Assembly (NCBI RefSeq): GCF_000221045.1
Contig: NC_015856.1
Location: 3,678,542-3,742,541, forward strand
Length of the DNA stretch: 64,000 nucleotides
From: Collimonas fungivorans Ter331
Lineage (GTDB): Bacteria; Pseudomonadota; Gammaproteobacteria; Burkholderiales; Burkholderiaceae_D
Reading direction: 5' to 3'
Shown here: in pieces, positions 7,691-16,012 of the stretch
Layout of the letters: each line of letters starts with the position of its first letter
Position numbering within the stretch: position 1 is the first letter of the stretch
Translations under genes and position numbers: made by a program
The notes under the pieces: model-generated
Seen by the model: only the letters and a program-made list of their open reading frames with translations
Told to the model about the DNA's origin: nothing
Databases searched by the model: none

Positions 7691-7798
7691 TTTCTCTTTC
7701 CTTCACACGCAAACTAGGGGCGTCCATTATCTCCGATATCAAACGGATGCGCGTCAGGCGCCACGGCCTCCCCCTCCCTTTTTACATCTCGTACGTGT

Positions 7799-8443
7799 TC
7801 AGGATTTCGTCAGGACGACATGGACCGCATTCGGCGTGGGGACATATTCTGCGACCTTATAGCCGAGTTTCGGCATGTCGATGCCGGCCAGAAGATTTTC
7901 CCCGGCACCGAGCAGGACCGGTGAGATGGCAAGGTGCAATTCGTCGACGAGTCCTGCACGAAGGTATTGCCGGACCGTGTCGACGCCGCCGCCGAGCCGG
8001 ATATCGCGACCGCCGGCAGCCTCGGTGGCGCGCTGGAGCGCGGCATGGATATCATCAGTAATGAAGTGGAACACGGTGCCGCCCTCCATCGTGATCGATG
8101 GCCGGGCATGGTGGGTCAGCACGAAGACCTGGGTATGGTACGGCGGATTGTCACCCCACCATCCCTTCCATGTATCGTCGGGCCACGCACCTCTGACGGG
8201 CCCGAACATGTTGCGTCCCATGATCCAGGCGCCGATGTTGTCGAAACCGCGCGCTGCAAAGTCGTCATCCACGCCGGTCGCACCGCCCTCATTTCCAAAC
8301 ATCTTTTGAAACGTTCGCGTGGTGAAAGCCCATTGGTGCAAGGCCTTGCCGCCGACGCCGAGCGGATTGTCGAGATTCTGGCCGGGGCCTGCGCCGTAAC
8401 CGTCAAGGGATAAAGAGAAACTGCGCACACAGAGTTTGGACAT
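7799..8443 (-). CDS. Dihydrofolate reductase-like protein (RibD C-terminal domain)
   Basis: 214 residues from ATG 8443. An AAAGGAT Shine-Dalgarno precedes this ATG, whereas the longer frame would need a TTG. The fold signature is FSLSLDGY near the N-terminus, IMGRNMFGP in the middle, and FHFITDDIHAALQRA with IRLGGGVDTVRQYLRAGLVDELHLAISPVLLGAGENL at the end. This is the NADPH-binding RibD-C/DHFR-like fold of the YyaP/YwjB type. A reductase role is likely, but no specific substrate is known for this group. Confidence 0.85.
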   Translation of the reverse strand: MSKLCVRSFSLSLDGYGAGPGQNLDNPLGVGGKALHQWAFTTRTFQKMFGNEGGATGVDDDFAARGFDNIGAWIMGRNMFGPVRGAWPDDTWKGWWGDNPPYHTQVFVLTHHARPSITMEGGTVFHFITDDIHAALQRATEAAGGRDIRLGGGVDTVRQYLRAGLVDELHLAISPVLLGAGENLLAGIDMPKLGYKVAEYVPTPNAVHVVLTKS

Positions 8444-8624
8444 GGCTGCCGATCCTTTCAATTAGCGCCGGCAACCCGACGCGCCTGGGTAGCGGCATTG
8501 ACAACTGTAGAGAGCTTTCAGAGCAATAATATAGCACCGCCGATTGCACATATGCGAATGCAGCTTGAGATACACTGGGCACGGGTCGAAGCATCGAGAC
8601 AGCACACCAATGACAGGATTAAAA

Positions 8625-9089
8625 ATGAATGAATCCACCGAATTCGAATATGTCGGATTCTGGCTGAGAGTCTGGGCCAGCCTGATCGACACGGTCCTGC
8701 TGCTGGTTGTGATCTTCCCGATACTGTTCGCCATTTACGGACGCGAAGAACTGGCCTCGGGCGTGACGCTGAGCGGGCCGGCGAACATCCTGGTTTCCTA
8801 CATCCTGCCGGCAGCCGTGGTCATCGCGTTCTGGCGGGCGCGGCAAGCGACGCCGGGAAAGATGGCGATAGGCGCCCGCATCGTCGATGCCAAGACGGGG
8901 GGCAAGCCGAGCTTCACGCAGGAGGCGATCCGCTACCTGGGCTACTTCGTTTCAACCTTCCCTCTTTGCCTCGGGCTGATCTGGGTTGGGATCGACAAGC
9001 GCAAGCAGGGATGGCATGACAAGATTGCCGGAACTGTTGTGGTACGACGTAAAAATGTTGGCGCGGAGCCGGTCAAGTTTGGCGATTGA
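8625..9089 (+). CDS. RDD-family inner-membrane protein
   Basis: 154 residues. The family hallmark appears at the N-terminus, FEYVGFWLRVWASLIDTVLL (Arg in the first span, Asp next to it), followed by a second span and a third near GYFVSTFPLCLGLIWVGIDKRKQGWHDKIAGTVVV, which is the conserved C-terminal RDD pattern. The start at 8625 has AGGA eight bases upstream. A start at 8610 is also possible. The function of most RDD proteins is unknown; some affect ion transport. Confidence 0.85.
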   Translation: MNESTEFEYVGFWLRVWASLIDTVLLLVVIFPILFAIYGREELASGVTLSGPANILVSYILPAAVVIAFWRARQATPGKMAIGARIVDAKTGGKPSFTQEAIRYLGYFVSTFPLCLGLIWVGIDKRKQGWHDKIAGTVVVRRKNVGAEPVKFGD

Positions 9090-9134
9090 TGCCGGCTTCG
9101 TGCTATCGCGTCGCGCTGGGAAAACACTGTGACG

Positions 9135-9392
9135 CTATTCTGTCGTGATAACTAAACATCCCTGCATCACCCGCACCTTGACCTTGGTCTGCGGGTTGAA
9201 GCCGGCTTCCTTCAGCCAGACGCCATGCAGCCGAATCCATGGTTTTTGGGCGTGAAATTCCGGGTACAGGCCCACGGTAAGCCATCGGTCTCGATGAGCC
9301 GTTTTGACACGCGCTGGAGTGGCTGCAGGACTGTCGTCCGCTGCGGATTTGGGTTGAGAAGATGCTTTCGGCAAATGGAACCATTGATTCAT
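9135..9392 (-). CDS. SymE-family toxin-like protein
   Basis: 85 residues from ATG 9392, which has a perfect GGAGGT six bases upstream; the longer frame has none. The C-terminal half matches SymE: RWLTVGLYPEFHAQ, WIRLHGVWLKEAGF and KVRVMQGCLVITTE, an AbrB-like swapped-hairpin fold. In E. coli SymE is an SOS-induced toxin that condenses the nucleoid or degrades RNA and is held down by the antisense RNA SymR. No LexA box or antisense RNA can be shown here, so the regulation is open. It is convergent with the RDD gene (45 bp between stops). Confidence 0.8.
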   Translation of the reverse strand: MNQWFHLPKASSQPKSAADDSPAATPARVKTAHRDRWLTVGLYPEFHAQKPWIRLHGVWLKEAGFNPQTKVKVRVMQGCLVITTE

Positions 9393-9829
9393 TGCGACCT
9401 CCGTCTGGTAGCGATCAAGCCGCCTCACGCTTCCTGACGGGAGGGCGGCAAATGGCAGGGCAGGAAGACCGGTACCAAACGCAAACCGGCAGCCCGAGGG
9501 CTCCCCGCCATTGCCACCCATAGAGACAAGCAAAGCGTATGCACATGAAAAAACCGCTTGGCGCGGTCTGTGCGCGTTTGGTGATTCAGGCTTCCCAACC
9601 TGTTCCCTTCTTTCTCAGGGACGATTCACTATAAACGCCACTTATCGTAATGACAATTATCCGATTTCTTAAATAAACCATCTTGCATTAAATGTCCCCG
9701 GCCGATTTAGCGCGACGCCAAGCCAGTTCGGTGCACCTAAGTCTTTGCTTAATGTGCCATTCTAAATTAATTTGCAAAAAAGACAATGTTCTGCAAGGAT
9801 AGTCCAATAGCAATTTCCTAGGGCAATCA
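9393..9829. other. 437-bp intergenic region, no gene seen
   Basis: The divergent control region between the symE-like gene and the PAAR cassette. It contains a small ACCGC...GCGGT hairpin near 9553. It becomes AT-rich from about 9630, consistent with a horizontally acquired cassette downstream. Any SymR-type antisense RNA would be expected on the plus strand near 9390-9480, but I cannot identify a promoter with confidence. Confidence 0.4.
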
Positions 9830-10390
9830 ATGGCAATGAGAAAAATTGTTGTTGTGGGCGACACGACCACAACTGGCGGCGTGATCTTGCCGAACGCGAA
9901 CTCAACTTTTTCTGTAGGCGATGCCGGTCACAAAGTCGCGCTCATCGGTGGGCCGGTCCAATGCCTGGCATGTAAAAGCGTTGGAGTCATAGCCAAAGCT
10001 GGCGGGCCGCGTCGGATGAATTTCATGGGCGAAGTCGCATTGGAAAATGATATCGTCATCTGCGGATGCCCTGTGCCGCCCAAGTTAATAGCTAATCTGA
10101 ATCAAACAACGACCTATGACGACCAAGCGGAGTCTCTTGGGGCTATCGTCCCTGCCATCGGTGCAGGTGCTATAGGCCTAGCTACAAATGAAGATCACCA
10201 TTTTCAGTTCGATCAGTATTTTCAACTTCACGATGAAAAGACAGGTGAAGTACTGACAGACCGTCTTTATAAAATTCATTATTCTGGAGGCACTGTTGAA
10301 GGCCGTTCGGATACATTTGGCTTTACAAGGAAAATCATAGGCAACGATGCCGAGGAAGTGAAAATTGAAATTTTTGGGGAGGGCGTCTAA
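9830..10390 (+). CDS. PAAR-domain protein, type VI secretion spike tip
   Basis: 186 residues. The N-terminal two thirds is a PAAR cone: VVVGDTTTTGGVILPN, ALIGGPVQCLACKSVGVIA and VALENDIVICGCPVPPKLIAN, with the Cys/His residues that hold zinc at the tip. The last ~60 residues (FQLHDEKTGEVLTDRLYKI ... GFTRKIIGNDAEEVKIEIFGEG) form a beta-rich extension often found on spike proteins and used to hold a separate effector. PAAR proteins cap VgrG and sharpen the T6SS spike. No VgrG or Tss gene is in this window, so it is an orphan cassette. Its stop overlaps the next start by one base (TAATG). Confidence 0.9.
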   Translation: MAMRKIVVVGDTTTTGGVILPNANSTFSVGDAGHKVALIGGPVQCLACKSVGVIAKAGGPRRMNFMGEVALENDIVICGCPVPPKLIANLNQTTTYDDQAESLGAIVPAIGAGAIGLATNEDHHFQFDQYFQLHDEKTGEVLTDRLYKIHYSGGTVEGRSDTFGFTRKIIGNDAEEVKIEIFGEGV

Positions 10391-11073
10391 TGCCTTTGCC
10401 GTTGGCGCCAATCGTCGTAGTAACAGTTGCAATGACTTTGCGAAGTGACACGAAACCCGTAAAAATCTATCTCAAGAAGCCAAGAGGTACATTGTATTGG
10501 GGTGGAGCCGGCCTCAATGGTCCGTATATCAATGACCAGATTCAGACATTATTGAAAATTGGGATTCAGCACGTGTATCGAGGAGTCAACACAACGGGAA
10601 ATGAAAAAACCGATGCTCTTTGGACCGCAACCACCTTACGTTATCAAGACACGGATGAATGGACAATTACCAGTGGGCTCGACAATCCAAGCGGACAATT
10701 TAATCTCATCGGCTATTCTTATGGGTCGTTACTCGCCGCTCAAACTGCAAATTTCTATGCGAATCAAGGGCACATAGTCGATCATCTTGTGCTGATTGGT
10801 TGCCCGATAGATTCCGGTTTTTTAAATTCACTCATAATGAACAAGAACATCAAGAACGTTATTAGAATTAACCTGACTAGTGCTGATGATCCGCTCTATG
10901 CAGGGATGTCCGAAGCAGCATTGATTGCAAGTGCCAAAACCTTAATGGATCAAGACACTGCTTCTGGTACCACCAAGGGAATTGGGCATTTCTATTTTCG
11001 CCCAGACAGCAAGGAAGGCAGAGATCGCCGGACGGCTCTTGCGAAGTATTTATACGACCAGGGATTAAGATGA
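10390..11073 (+). CDS. Alpha/beta-hydrolase T6SS effector candidate (lipase-like)
   Basis: 227 residues. The nucleophile elbow GYSYGS is at about 108-113 (Ser110), after the strand QFNLI. Candidate triad partners are Asp166/167 (TSADDPLY) and His200 (GIGHFYF), in the right order and spacing. Its position directly behind a PAAR gene and before a small membrane protein is the arrangement of Tle-type phospholipase effectors with immunity. No signal peptide is clear; the hydrophobic N-terminus (PLAPIVVVTVAM) may dock to the PAAR extension. It is AT-richer than the flanking chromosome. The effector role is inferred from context. Confidence 0.7.
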   Translation: MPLPLAPIVVVTVAMTLRSDTKPVKIYLKKPRGTLYWGGAGLNGPYINDQIQTLLKIGIQHVYRGVNTTGNEKTDALWTATTLRYQDTDEWTITSGLDNPSGQFNLIGYSYGSLLAAQTANFYANQGHIVDHLVLIGCPIDSGFLNSLIMNKNIKNVIRINLTSADDPLYAGMSEAALIASAKTLMDQDTASGTTKGIGHFYFRPDSKEGRDRRTALAKYLYDQGLR

Positions 11074-11327
11074 TGGCGACAACGAAGTACCTGTTTTATA
11101 TTTTTCCCCTGTACATGATTTATGTATTGGCCAGCAACAGGCAAACGGGATGGGGTTTCAGTTTCGTGTGGTTATTGGAAGTGTTGATCATCCAGGCCCT
11201 AATCTCCGCGATAGTTTTCGGGATCATGTGGATGGCGAAGAATAAGCAGCTCCCCGCATTTCGAAAGAACTGTATTTACGCTTTCATTGCGTCAATCGTT
11301 GCGGTGTTGCTGGCATTCAGCTTCTAA
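11070..11327 (+). CDS. Small membrane protein, candidate immunity protein
   Basis: 85 residues overlapping the hydrolase stop by four bases (ATGA), so translation is probably coupled. There are three hydrophobic segments: about 7-22 (YLFYIFPLYMIYVLAS), 31-54 (FVWLLEVLIIQALISAIVFGIMW) and 67-85 (YAFIASIVAVLLAFSF). I recognise no named family. Coupling to a putative periplasm- or membrane-acting lipase makes immunity the most economical role. A second ATG at 11073 could be the true start. Confidence 0.6.
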   Translation: MMATTKYLFYIFPLYMIYVLASNRQTGWGFSFVWLLEVLIIQALISAIVFGIMWMAKNKQLPAFRKNCIYAFIASIVAVLLAFSF

Positions 11328-11734
11328 TTTGAAGAGATACTGCTCAAATCAAGAAGCCCTCAAGCAGATTGAGAAATGAAATAGCGAACCTCCGGCCATC
11401 ACGACCGGCACCAATACGTCAACAATGACGGAGAAGAAAAACTGGGTTTCAGAACCCGTGGTTCCACGCGCGATTAGCTCTTTTCACGGCGGGAAATACG
11501 CGGCAACCACTCTTCCGGTAGTAACGGTACAACTGTAAAAACGTTCTCATGTCGGCACTCTTGTAATAAGAAACTGCGATTTGATCGCATTGTTCATCAC
11601 TTGTAATCCCTGCTATATCGTATTCTCCACAACCCGTATGACAAAAGGATGACATTGGCTGACGCCGGCCGTCTCCTGTTGCAAGAACACGTCAATCCGC
11701 TCCAGCCATCCGCAGCGGCTGCATCTGTAAAAAC
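11328..11734. other. Intergenic region after the T6SS cassette, no convincing gene
   Basis: About 400 bp. One 68-codon minus frame (11449-11655) has an ordinary composition but no ribosome binding site and no family I recognise. It may be a decayed remnant of the cassette. Nothing else is seen. Confidence 0.3.
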
Positions 11735-11763
11735 AAACGAGACAGGACCAGCCTGTCTCGTTT
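11735..11763 (-). terminator. Terminator of the Ala/Lys-rich protein gene
   Basis: A perfect 12-bp stem, AAACGAGACAGG/CCTGTCTCGTTT with loop ACCAG. On the minus strand it is followed by TTTTTAC. It lies 18 bp beyond the stop codon. Confidence 0.8.
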
Positions 11764-11780
11764 GATGAGCATCGCGTCGA

Positions 11781-12104
11781 TTACTTGGGCGCGGCTTCTT
11801 TCGCATCCGCCTTGGCTTCCGTAGCGCTTGCCTTGGCCTTGGTTTTCGCCTTGACAGCCTTGTGGTGTGCCTTGGTCTTGGTTTCCTTCGCATCGGCCTT
11901 GGCGTCTGCTACTTTGGCGTCCGCCTTGGCAGCGGTTTTTGCTTCCGTTGCATCGGCCTTGACGTCAGCTTTCTTTTCCTTGGCATCGGCCTTGGCTGCC
12001 TGGGCAGCGGCGACCGGGGCCGCAGGAGCAGCTGGAGCTGCGGTCTGGGCAAAAACAGAAGTAGCAAACAAACCGGCGATCAGAGTAGCGAGTAATTTAT
12101 TCAT
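11781..12104 (-). CDS. Exported Ala/Lys/Asp-rich low-complexity protein, copy 1
   Basis: 107 residues. The signal peptide MNKLLATLIAGLFATSVFAQ is followed by an Ala-Pro stretch. The rest is a highly repetitive chain of AKADAKEKKADVKADATEAK type that ends with a HHKAVKAKTKAKA patch and KEAAPK. The composition is that of a coiled or disordered periplasmic polycation/polyampholyte. It is closely related to the gene at 17547-17861, with the same signal peptide and the same KADVKEAAPK-like tail, and resembles the one at 34373-34696. The function is unknown; proposals would include envelope stress or metal/pH buffering. It is monocistronic. Confidence 0.75.
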   Translation of the reverse strand: MNKLLATLIAGLFATSVFAQTAAPAAPAAPVAAAQAAKADAKEKKADVKADATEAKTAAKADAKVADAKADAKETKTKAHHKAVKAKTKAKASATEAKADAKEAAPK

Positions 12105-12227
12105 GTGTGCACCTTTAGGTTACGTTGACTTCCTCATATTTCCTGAGGTCTTAAGCTACAAACGCAAGCCGCGAGGATGCTGTTGACCAGTGTTACATAC
12201 CATTACAACTCAACACATGCTTCCTGT

Positions 12228-13550
12228 TCATGGAACCTTCTGTTCGGTGGCGGTATAGCCGGGTCGCAACAGCACATTCATGGGATCGCTGTCGTCGATG
12301 CTGAAGCGCAAGCGACCGCCGTCGATGCGCACCCGCAGATGGCGGTACCTGGCGAGGTAACGGATTCCTACAATTGCTGCAGCAAAACCCGCGGCGGCGC
12401 CGACACCGAGCGCCCAGCGCGGGCCGAAGGTGTCCGCTACCCAACCCACCGCAGGCGCACCGATGGCGGTACCGCCCAGCGCCAAGGCCAGCAGGATCGC
12501 CATCACACGTCCGCGCATGGCGGGTTCGGTCGACAGTTGCACCATGCTGTTGGCAGTGGTGTTGAAAGTCTGCGCGGATATGCCGATAAGAATCAGCGCG
12601 AGGCCAAAAAGCCAGTAGCTGGGCATGAACGCCGCCAGCGCGCAGCCGAAGCCGAAGACGGCGGCTCCGGCCAGCAGGATCGCGATGCGCGGCTGCGCCC
12701 GTCGGGCCGAGAGCAGCGCGCCGGCGACCGAGCCGAAGGCCATGATCGCTGTCAGCAGCCCGTAACGGTCCGCTCCGGCATGGAAGACGGTGACCGACAT
12801 GGTGGAAATGAAGATCGGGAAATTGAGCCCGAAGGTGCCTATCAGGAACAGCATGAGAAGCACAGTTTTGATATCAGGGCGGCGCCAGACATAGCGAAAA
12901 CCTTCGAGCAGCCCGCCGCGGGCTGGCGCAGCCCTGCTTCTCAGGTGCAGTTCATCGACACGCAGCAGCCGCAGTGCGCCGATGACTCCGGCAAACGAAA
13001 CAGCGTTGATCAGGAATACCCAGCCCGAGCCGACGCTGGCAATCAGGACACCTGCGACAGCAGGTCCGATCATGCGCGCAGCATTGAAAGACGTAGAATT
13101 TAGCGCTACTGCATTCGACAGCTCGGCTTCAGTCACCAGCTCCGAGACAAACGTCTGGCGTGCCGGCGAATCGAATGCCGTGACGCAGCCCAGCAGGAAT
13201 GCAAACAGGTAGACATGCCACAGCTGGACCAAACCGCTGACGGTGAGGATGCCCAGTCCAAGGGCCAGCATTCCCATCGCCGCCTGGGTCGCAATCAGGA
13301 GTTTGCGCCGGTCCAGGTGATCTGCTGCAAAACCGGTCACAGGCAGCAGCAGCAGATGCGGGCCGAACTGCAGCGCCATCACGATGCCGACGGCAGTCGC
13401 ATTCTTGTGGGTCAGCTGGGTCAGCACCAGCCAGTCCTGGGCGGTGCGCTGCATCCAGGTTCCGACATTGGAGACCAGCGCGCCGCCGGCCCAGATCCGG
13501 TAGTTGAAATTGTTCAGCGAACGGAAGGTGCCTTGCGTCAGGGTGTTCAT
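12228..13550 (-). CDS. MFS transporter, enterobactin-exporter-like (MFS_3)
   Basis: 440 residues with about 12 predicted spans. It starts FRSLNNFNYRIWAGGALVSNVGTWMQRTAQDWLVL, the characteristic opening of the MFS_3/DUF894 group (the W-M-Q-x-x-A-Q-D-W-L pattern). The cytoplasmic loop DHLDRRKLL corresponds to the MFS motif A region. Likely a drug or siderophore efflux permease. It forms an overlapping unit with the 109-aa membrane protein (ATGA at 13547-13550) and probably with the isochorismatase-like and MarR genes upstream, so the MarR protein may control it. Confidence 0.85.
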   Translation of the reverse strand: MNTLTQGTFRSLNNFNYRIWAGGALVSNVGTWMQRTAQDWLVLTQLTHKNATAVGIVMALQFGPHLLLLPVTGFAADHLDRRKLLIATQAAMGMLALGLGILTVSGLVQLWHVYLFAFLLGCVTAFDSPARQTFVSELVTEAELSNAVALNSTSFNAARMIGPAVAGVLIASVGSGWVFLINAVSFAGVIGALRLLRVDELHLRSRAAPARGGLLEGFRYVWRRPDIKTVLLMLFLIGTFGLNFPIFISTMSVTVFHAGADRYGLLTAIMAFGSVAGALLSARRAQPRIAILLAGAAVFGFGCALAAFMPSYWLFGLALILIGISAQTFNTTANSMVQLSTEPAMRGRVMAILLALALGGTAIGAPAVGWVADTFGPRWALGVGAAAGFAAAIVGIRYLARYRHLRVRIDGGRLRFSIDDSDPMNVLLRPGYTATEQKVP

Positions 13551-13876
13551 GCGTCTCCGGGAGAATTGCCGCCGTTGAAACGGCCGAACCTGCGTGCCAT
13601 GATCACGCCGGCCAGAAGCATGCCCGATCCCGCCGTGACAATGTGCGCCGTGTCGCGCAGATTAAAGTCGCCGGTACGGCAGATCAGCAGATAGGCAATC
13701 GCCAGGTTGAGGAAACCCCACAGCACATTCACCGTGGAAGAAGACAAACCCTCGCCGGGCGGTTTGGCGAACGGGCTTTGAAACGGCCGCCCCATCAAAC
13801 CGCTCACCAGGTGAGGAACGGAGTTGATGAGGAAAATGCCGCCGAAGAAATAAGAGACGCCATGCAGCAACTCCAT
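13547..13876 (-). CDS. Small integral membrane protein (109 aa)
   Basis: Three to four hydrophobic segments: FFGGIFLINSVPHLVSGLMG, NVLWGFLNLAIAYLLI and IVTAGSGMLLAGVIMARRFG. Its stop overlaps the MFS start by four bases and its own start lies two bases after the isochorismatase-like stop, so it belongs to the same transcript. It resembles uncharacterised membrane proteins that often accompany transporters. No function is assigned. Confidence 0.7.
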   Translation of the reverse strand: MELLHGVSYFFGGIFLINSVPHLVSGLMGRPFQSPFAKPPGEGLSSSTVNVLWGFLNLAIAYLLICRTGDFNLRDTAHIVTAGSGMLLAGVIMARRFGRFNGGNSPGDA

Positions 13877-13878
13877 GA

Positions 13879-14442
13879 TCAGGCGCTCCGTTTCTCAAGG
13901 AGATCGATAATCTCCTGGGTGCTGCCGCTTTCGCCCAGCCTCGGAAAAATCCGCGTGGTGCTGTTGATGTGGGCATCGGGATTGGTGTCGGTCATGGCGT
14001 CGACCGCGAGGGTGACGTGGAAACCGTGCTCGTATGCCTGGCGCGCGGTTGATTCGACGCCGATGCTGGTGGAAATGCCGGCGATCACGACTTGCGTCAC
14101 GCCCAGTTTTTTCAGATGCGCATCAAGGTCGCTGCCGGTGAATGCGCCCCAGGTGCGCTTGGTCACGGTATGGTCTTGCGGCTGCTGGTTCAGCTCGGGG
14201 ACGAAATCGGCCCATCCGGCGGGAAGGTCGCCCAGGTTGCGTCCCTGATCGGTGCGGCCAGGCGCGCCGCCTGTAACGTTGACCAGCACCACCGGCAAGC
14301 CACGGCGGCGGAATGCTGCGGCCAGCGCGCTGGCCCGCTGCACCACCTCGCTGGCCGGATGGACGGTGGGATAAGCGACGATGCCGTTCTGCAGGTCGAT
14401 GACTATGAGTGCTGTCTTTGGATCAAGCATGGTTACTGCCAT
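13879..14442 (-). CDS. Isochorismatase-like hydrolase lacking the usual catalytic Cys
   Basis: 187 residues from ATG 14442, preceded by AAGGAAA. The fold is clear: TALIVIDLQNGIV carries the first catalytic Asp, and TVTKRTWGAFTGSDLDAHLKKLGV has the lysine of the triad and the conserved loop. At the site where cysteine hydrolases have G-x-x-T-x-x-C-V it reads IAGISTSIGVESTARQA, so Ser-Ile-Gly replaces the nucleophile Cys. It therefore may catalyse an isochorismatase-type (non-thiol) reaction or none. It is co-directional with the MarR gene 16 bp upstream. Confidence 0.85.
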   Translation of the reverse strand: MAVTMLDPKTALIVIDLQNGIVAYPTVHPASEVVQRASALAAAFRRRGLPVVLVNVTGGAPGRTDQGRNLGDLPAGWADFVPELNQQPQDHTVTKRTWGAFTGSDLDAHLKKLGVTQVVIAGISTSIGVESTARQAYEHGFHVTLAVDAMTDTNPDAHINSTTRIFPRLGESGSTQEIIDLLEKRSA

Positions 14443-14458
14443 GGTGTTTTCCTTCTGG

Positions 14459-14917
14459 TCACGATTCGATGAGGCGTTTGAGCAGCTCGACGCCGGTCGC
14501 GAGTTGTTTTTGTTCTGCCTGGGTAAGCTTGCTGCGGATGGCCCGGAACAGCCAGTCATCCTTTGCCGCGCGGGCGGCCTTGATCTTTTCCCGGCAGTCG
14601 GCCGTGAGCGACAAGATGGTTTGCCGGCCGTCGTTCGGGTCCGGCACGCCGCTCACCAGTCCGGCTGTCTTCAATACGGCGAGCGTCTCGCCCATCGATT
14701 GCGGGCGCATGCCTTGGGCGCGGGCGATGCTGGTCACCGTCGCCGGGCCTTCGCTCTCCAGCCAGACCAGGACTTGCAGCTGGGTCAGGCTGAAATCTCC
14801 CAGATGCGACTGTTCGCGCAAGCGCTGGCGCAACTGGCCGATCAATACGCGGATCTCTCCCGCCACCGCCAGGGCGCGGGCGGCTTCGGGATCGTCTGGT
14901 CGTTCACTCATGCTCAT
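14459..14917 (-). CDS. MarR-family transcriptional regulator
   Basis: 152 residues with the winged helix-turn-helix FSLTQLQVLVWLESEGPATVTSIARAQGMRPQSMGETLAVLKTAGLV, then the wing DPNDGRQTILSLT and a helical dimerisation tail. It is first in the minus-strand cluster with the hydrolase, the membrane protein and the MFS pump, so it probably represses this set and responds to a small phenolic or drug-like ligand. Two ATGs (14917, 14911) are possible starts. Confidence 0.9.
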   Translation of the reverse strand: MSMSERPDDPEAARALAVAGEIRVLIGQLRQRLREQSHLGDFSLTQLQVLVWLESEGPATVTSIARAQGMRPQSMGETLAVLKTAGLVSGVPDPNDGRQTILSLTADCREKIKAARAAKDDWLFRAIRSKLTQAEQKQLATGVELLKRLIES

Positions 14918-15029
14918 GCCTTATAGATAGGAAGGAAAACTACAAAGGTTACCTTCATATATGGATAATAGTCCTGCTCCGGGGCGAAGTCAAGAATGAG
15001 GATGCGTGGCCGCGACGAGGCCGTCTGGA

Positions 15030-15927
15030 TTAAGCGCTTGCGGCGGAAAGGTGTTCGAGTAGTTCCCGCGCATACTGCGGCAAGGCACCGGCATCCCGCG
15101 TGCAAATCGCCAGTTGCCGGGTCGCCCAGGGATCGCTCAGCCGTACCGAGTGAATCGCCATCGAGCGCCGGCAACGCCGCGCCGCCGTCTCCGGCACGAT
15201 GGCCAGGCCGACGCCGGACGCCACCATGTGGCAGATTACTTCCAGGGTGCGTACGCGCACCCTGAATGAAAGCGGATTGCCGGCCCGCATGGCGTGCTCG
15301 TCGAGATAGTTCTGCAAGGGATTGCCGACGCTCAGCCCGACAAACTGGCGGCCGGCCGTGTGCTGGAAGGCGATGCGCTTCTGCTTTACCAGCGGATCGC
15401 CGCGCGGCGCCACCAGCACCAGGCGGTCGGTGGCGAAAGGAAAGAGCTGCAGGCTGCCGTGGTCGGCGGTGGTCGAAATGATGCCGATGTCGGCGGTGCC
15501 GAGCGACACTGCCTTGACGATGTCGGTGCTAGGCCTTTCCTTCAGGTCGACATCGATATTCGGACGCGCCGCCAGGAACGGCGCCAGCGCCTTGGGCAAG
15601 AACTCGGTCATGGCAACCGTGTTGACCCACAGCCGGACATGGGCCTTGAACCCTTTTGAATATTCGCCCAGCTCGCCGCGCATCTGCTCCATCTGCGCCA
15701 GCACCAGCCGCGCATGGTGGGCCCAGCGTATCGCCAGCCGGCGTCAGTTCAACGCCGCGCGCGCGGCGCTCCAGCAAAGGCAGGCCGATCAGCTCCTCCA
15801 TGCCGCGCAGGCGCGCGCTGGCCGAAGGCAGCGACATGTTGGCCAGCGCCGCGCCATGGGTAATGCTGCCGGTTTCCAGAACCAGGAGGAATAGCCGCAG
15901 ATCGGTCAGGTCGAAGCGAATGTACAC
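15030..15927 (-). pseudogene. LysR-family regulator, frameshifted
   Basis: The N-terminal HTH (FDLTDLRLFLLVLETGSITHGAALANMSLPSASARLRGMEELIGLPLLER) is in one frame up to LTPAGDTL. The effector-binding domain continues in another frame from LAQMEQMRGELGEYSKGFKAHVRL to the end. The break is at GGGCCC, 15719-15724. Removing one G restores a normal TLAHHARLVLAQMEQM junction and a full-length protein of about 298 residues. Everything else is intact, so this is either a very recent mutation or a sequencing error. It is divergent from the TauE permease and probably regulated it. Confidence 0.85.
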
Positions 15928-16012
15928 GATGCTACCAGCCTGCGAGCCTTAGGCATAGCCTAAGGCTGGATACGGTTCTTGCGCATTGTGCCGGGGCCTC
16001 GGATCGAGAAAA

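Noticed and set aside
11785-12186. 133-codon plus frame, Ala/Leu/Val-rich, membrane-like
   Set aside because: Reverse reading of the Lys/Ala repeat gene; hydrophobicity is an artefact of AAG/GCC codons read backwards.
12177-13103. 308-codon plus frame opposite the MFS gene
   Set aside because: Gln/Arg/His-rich antisense of an MFS transporter; no motif or ribosome site.
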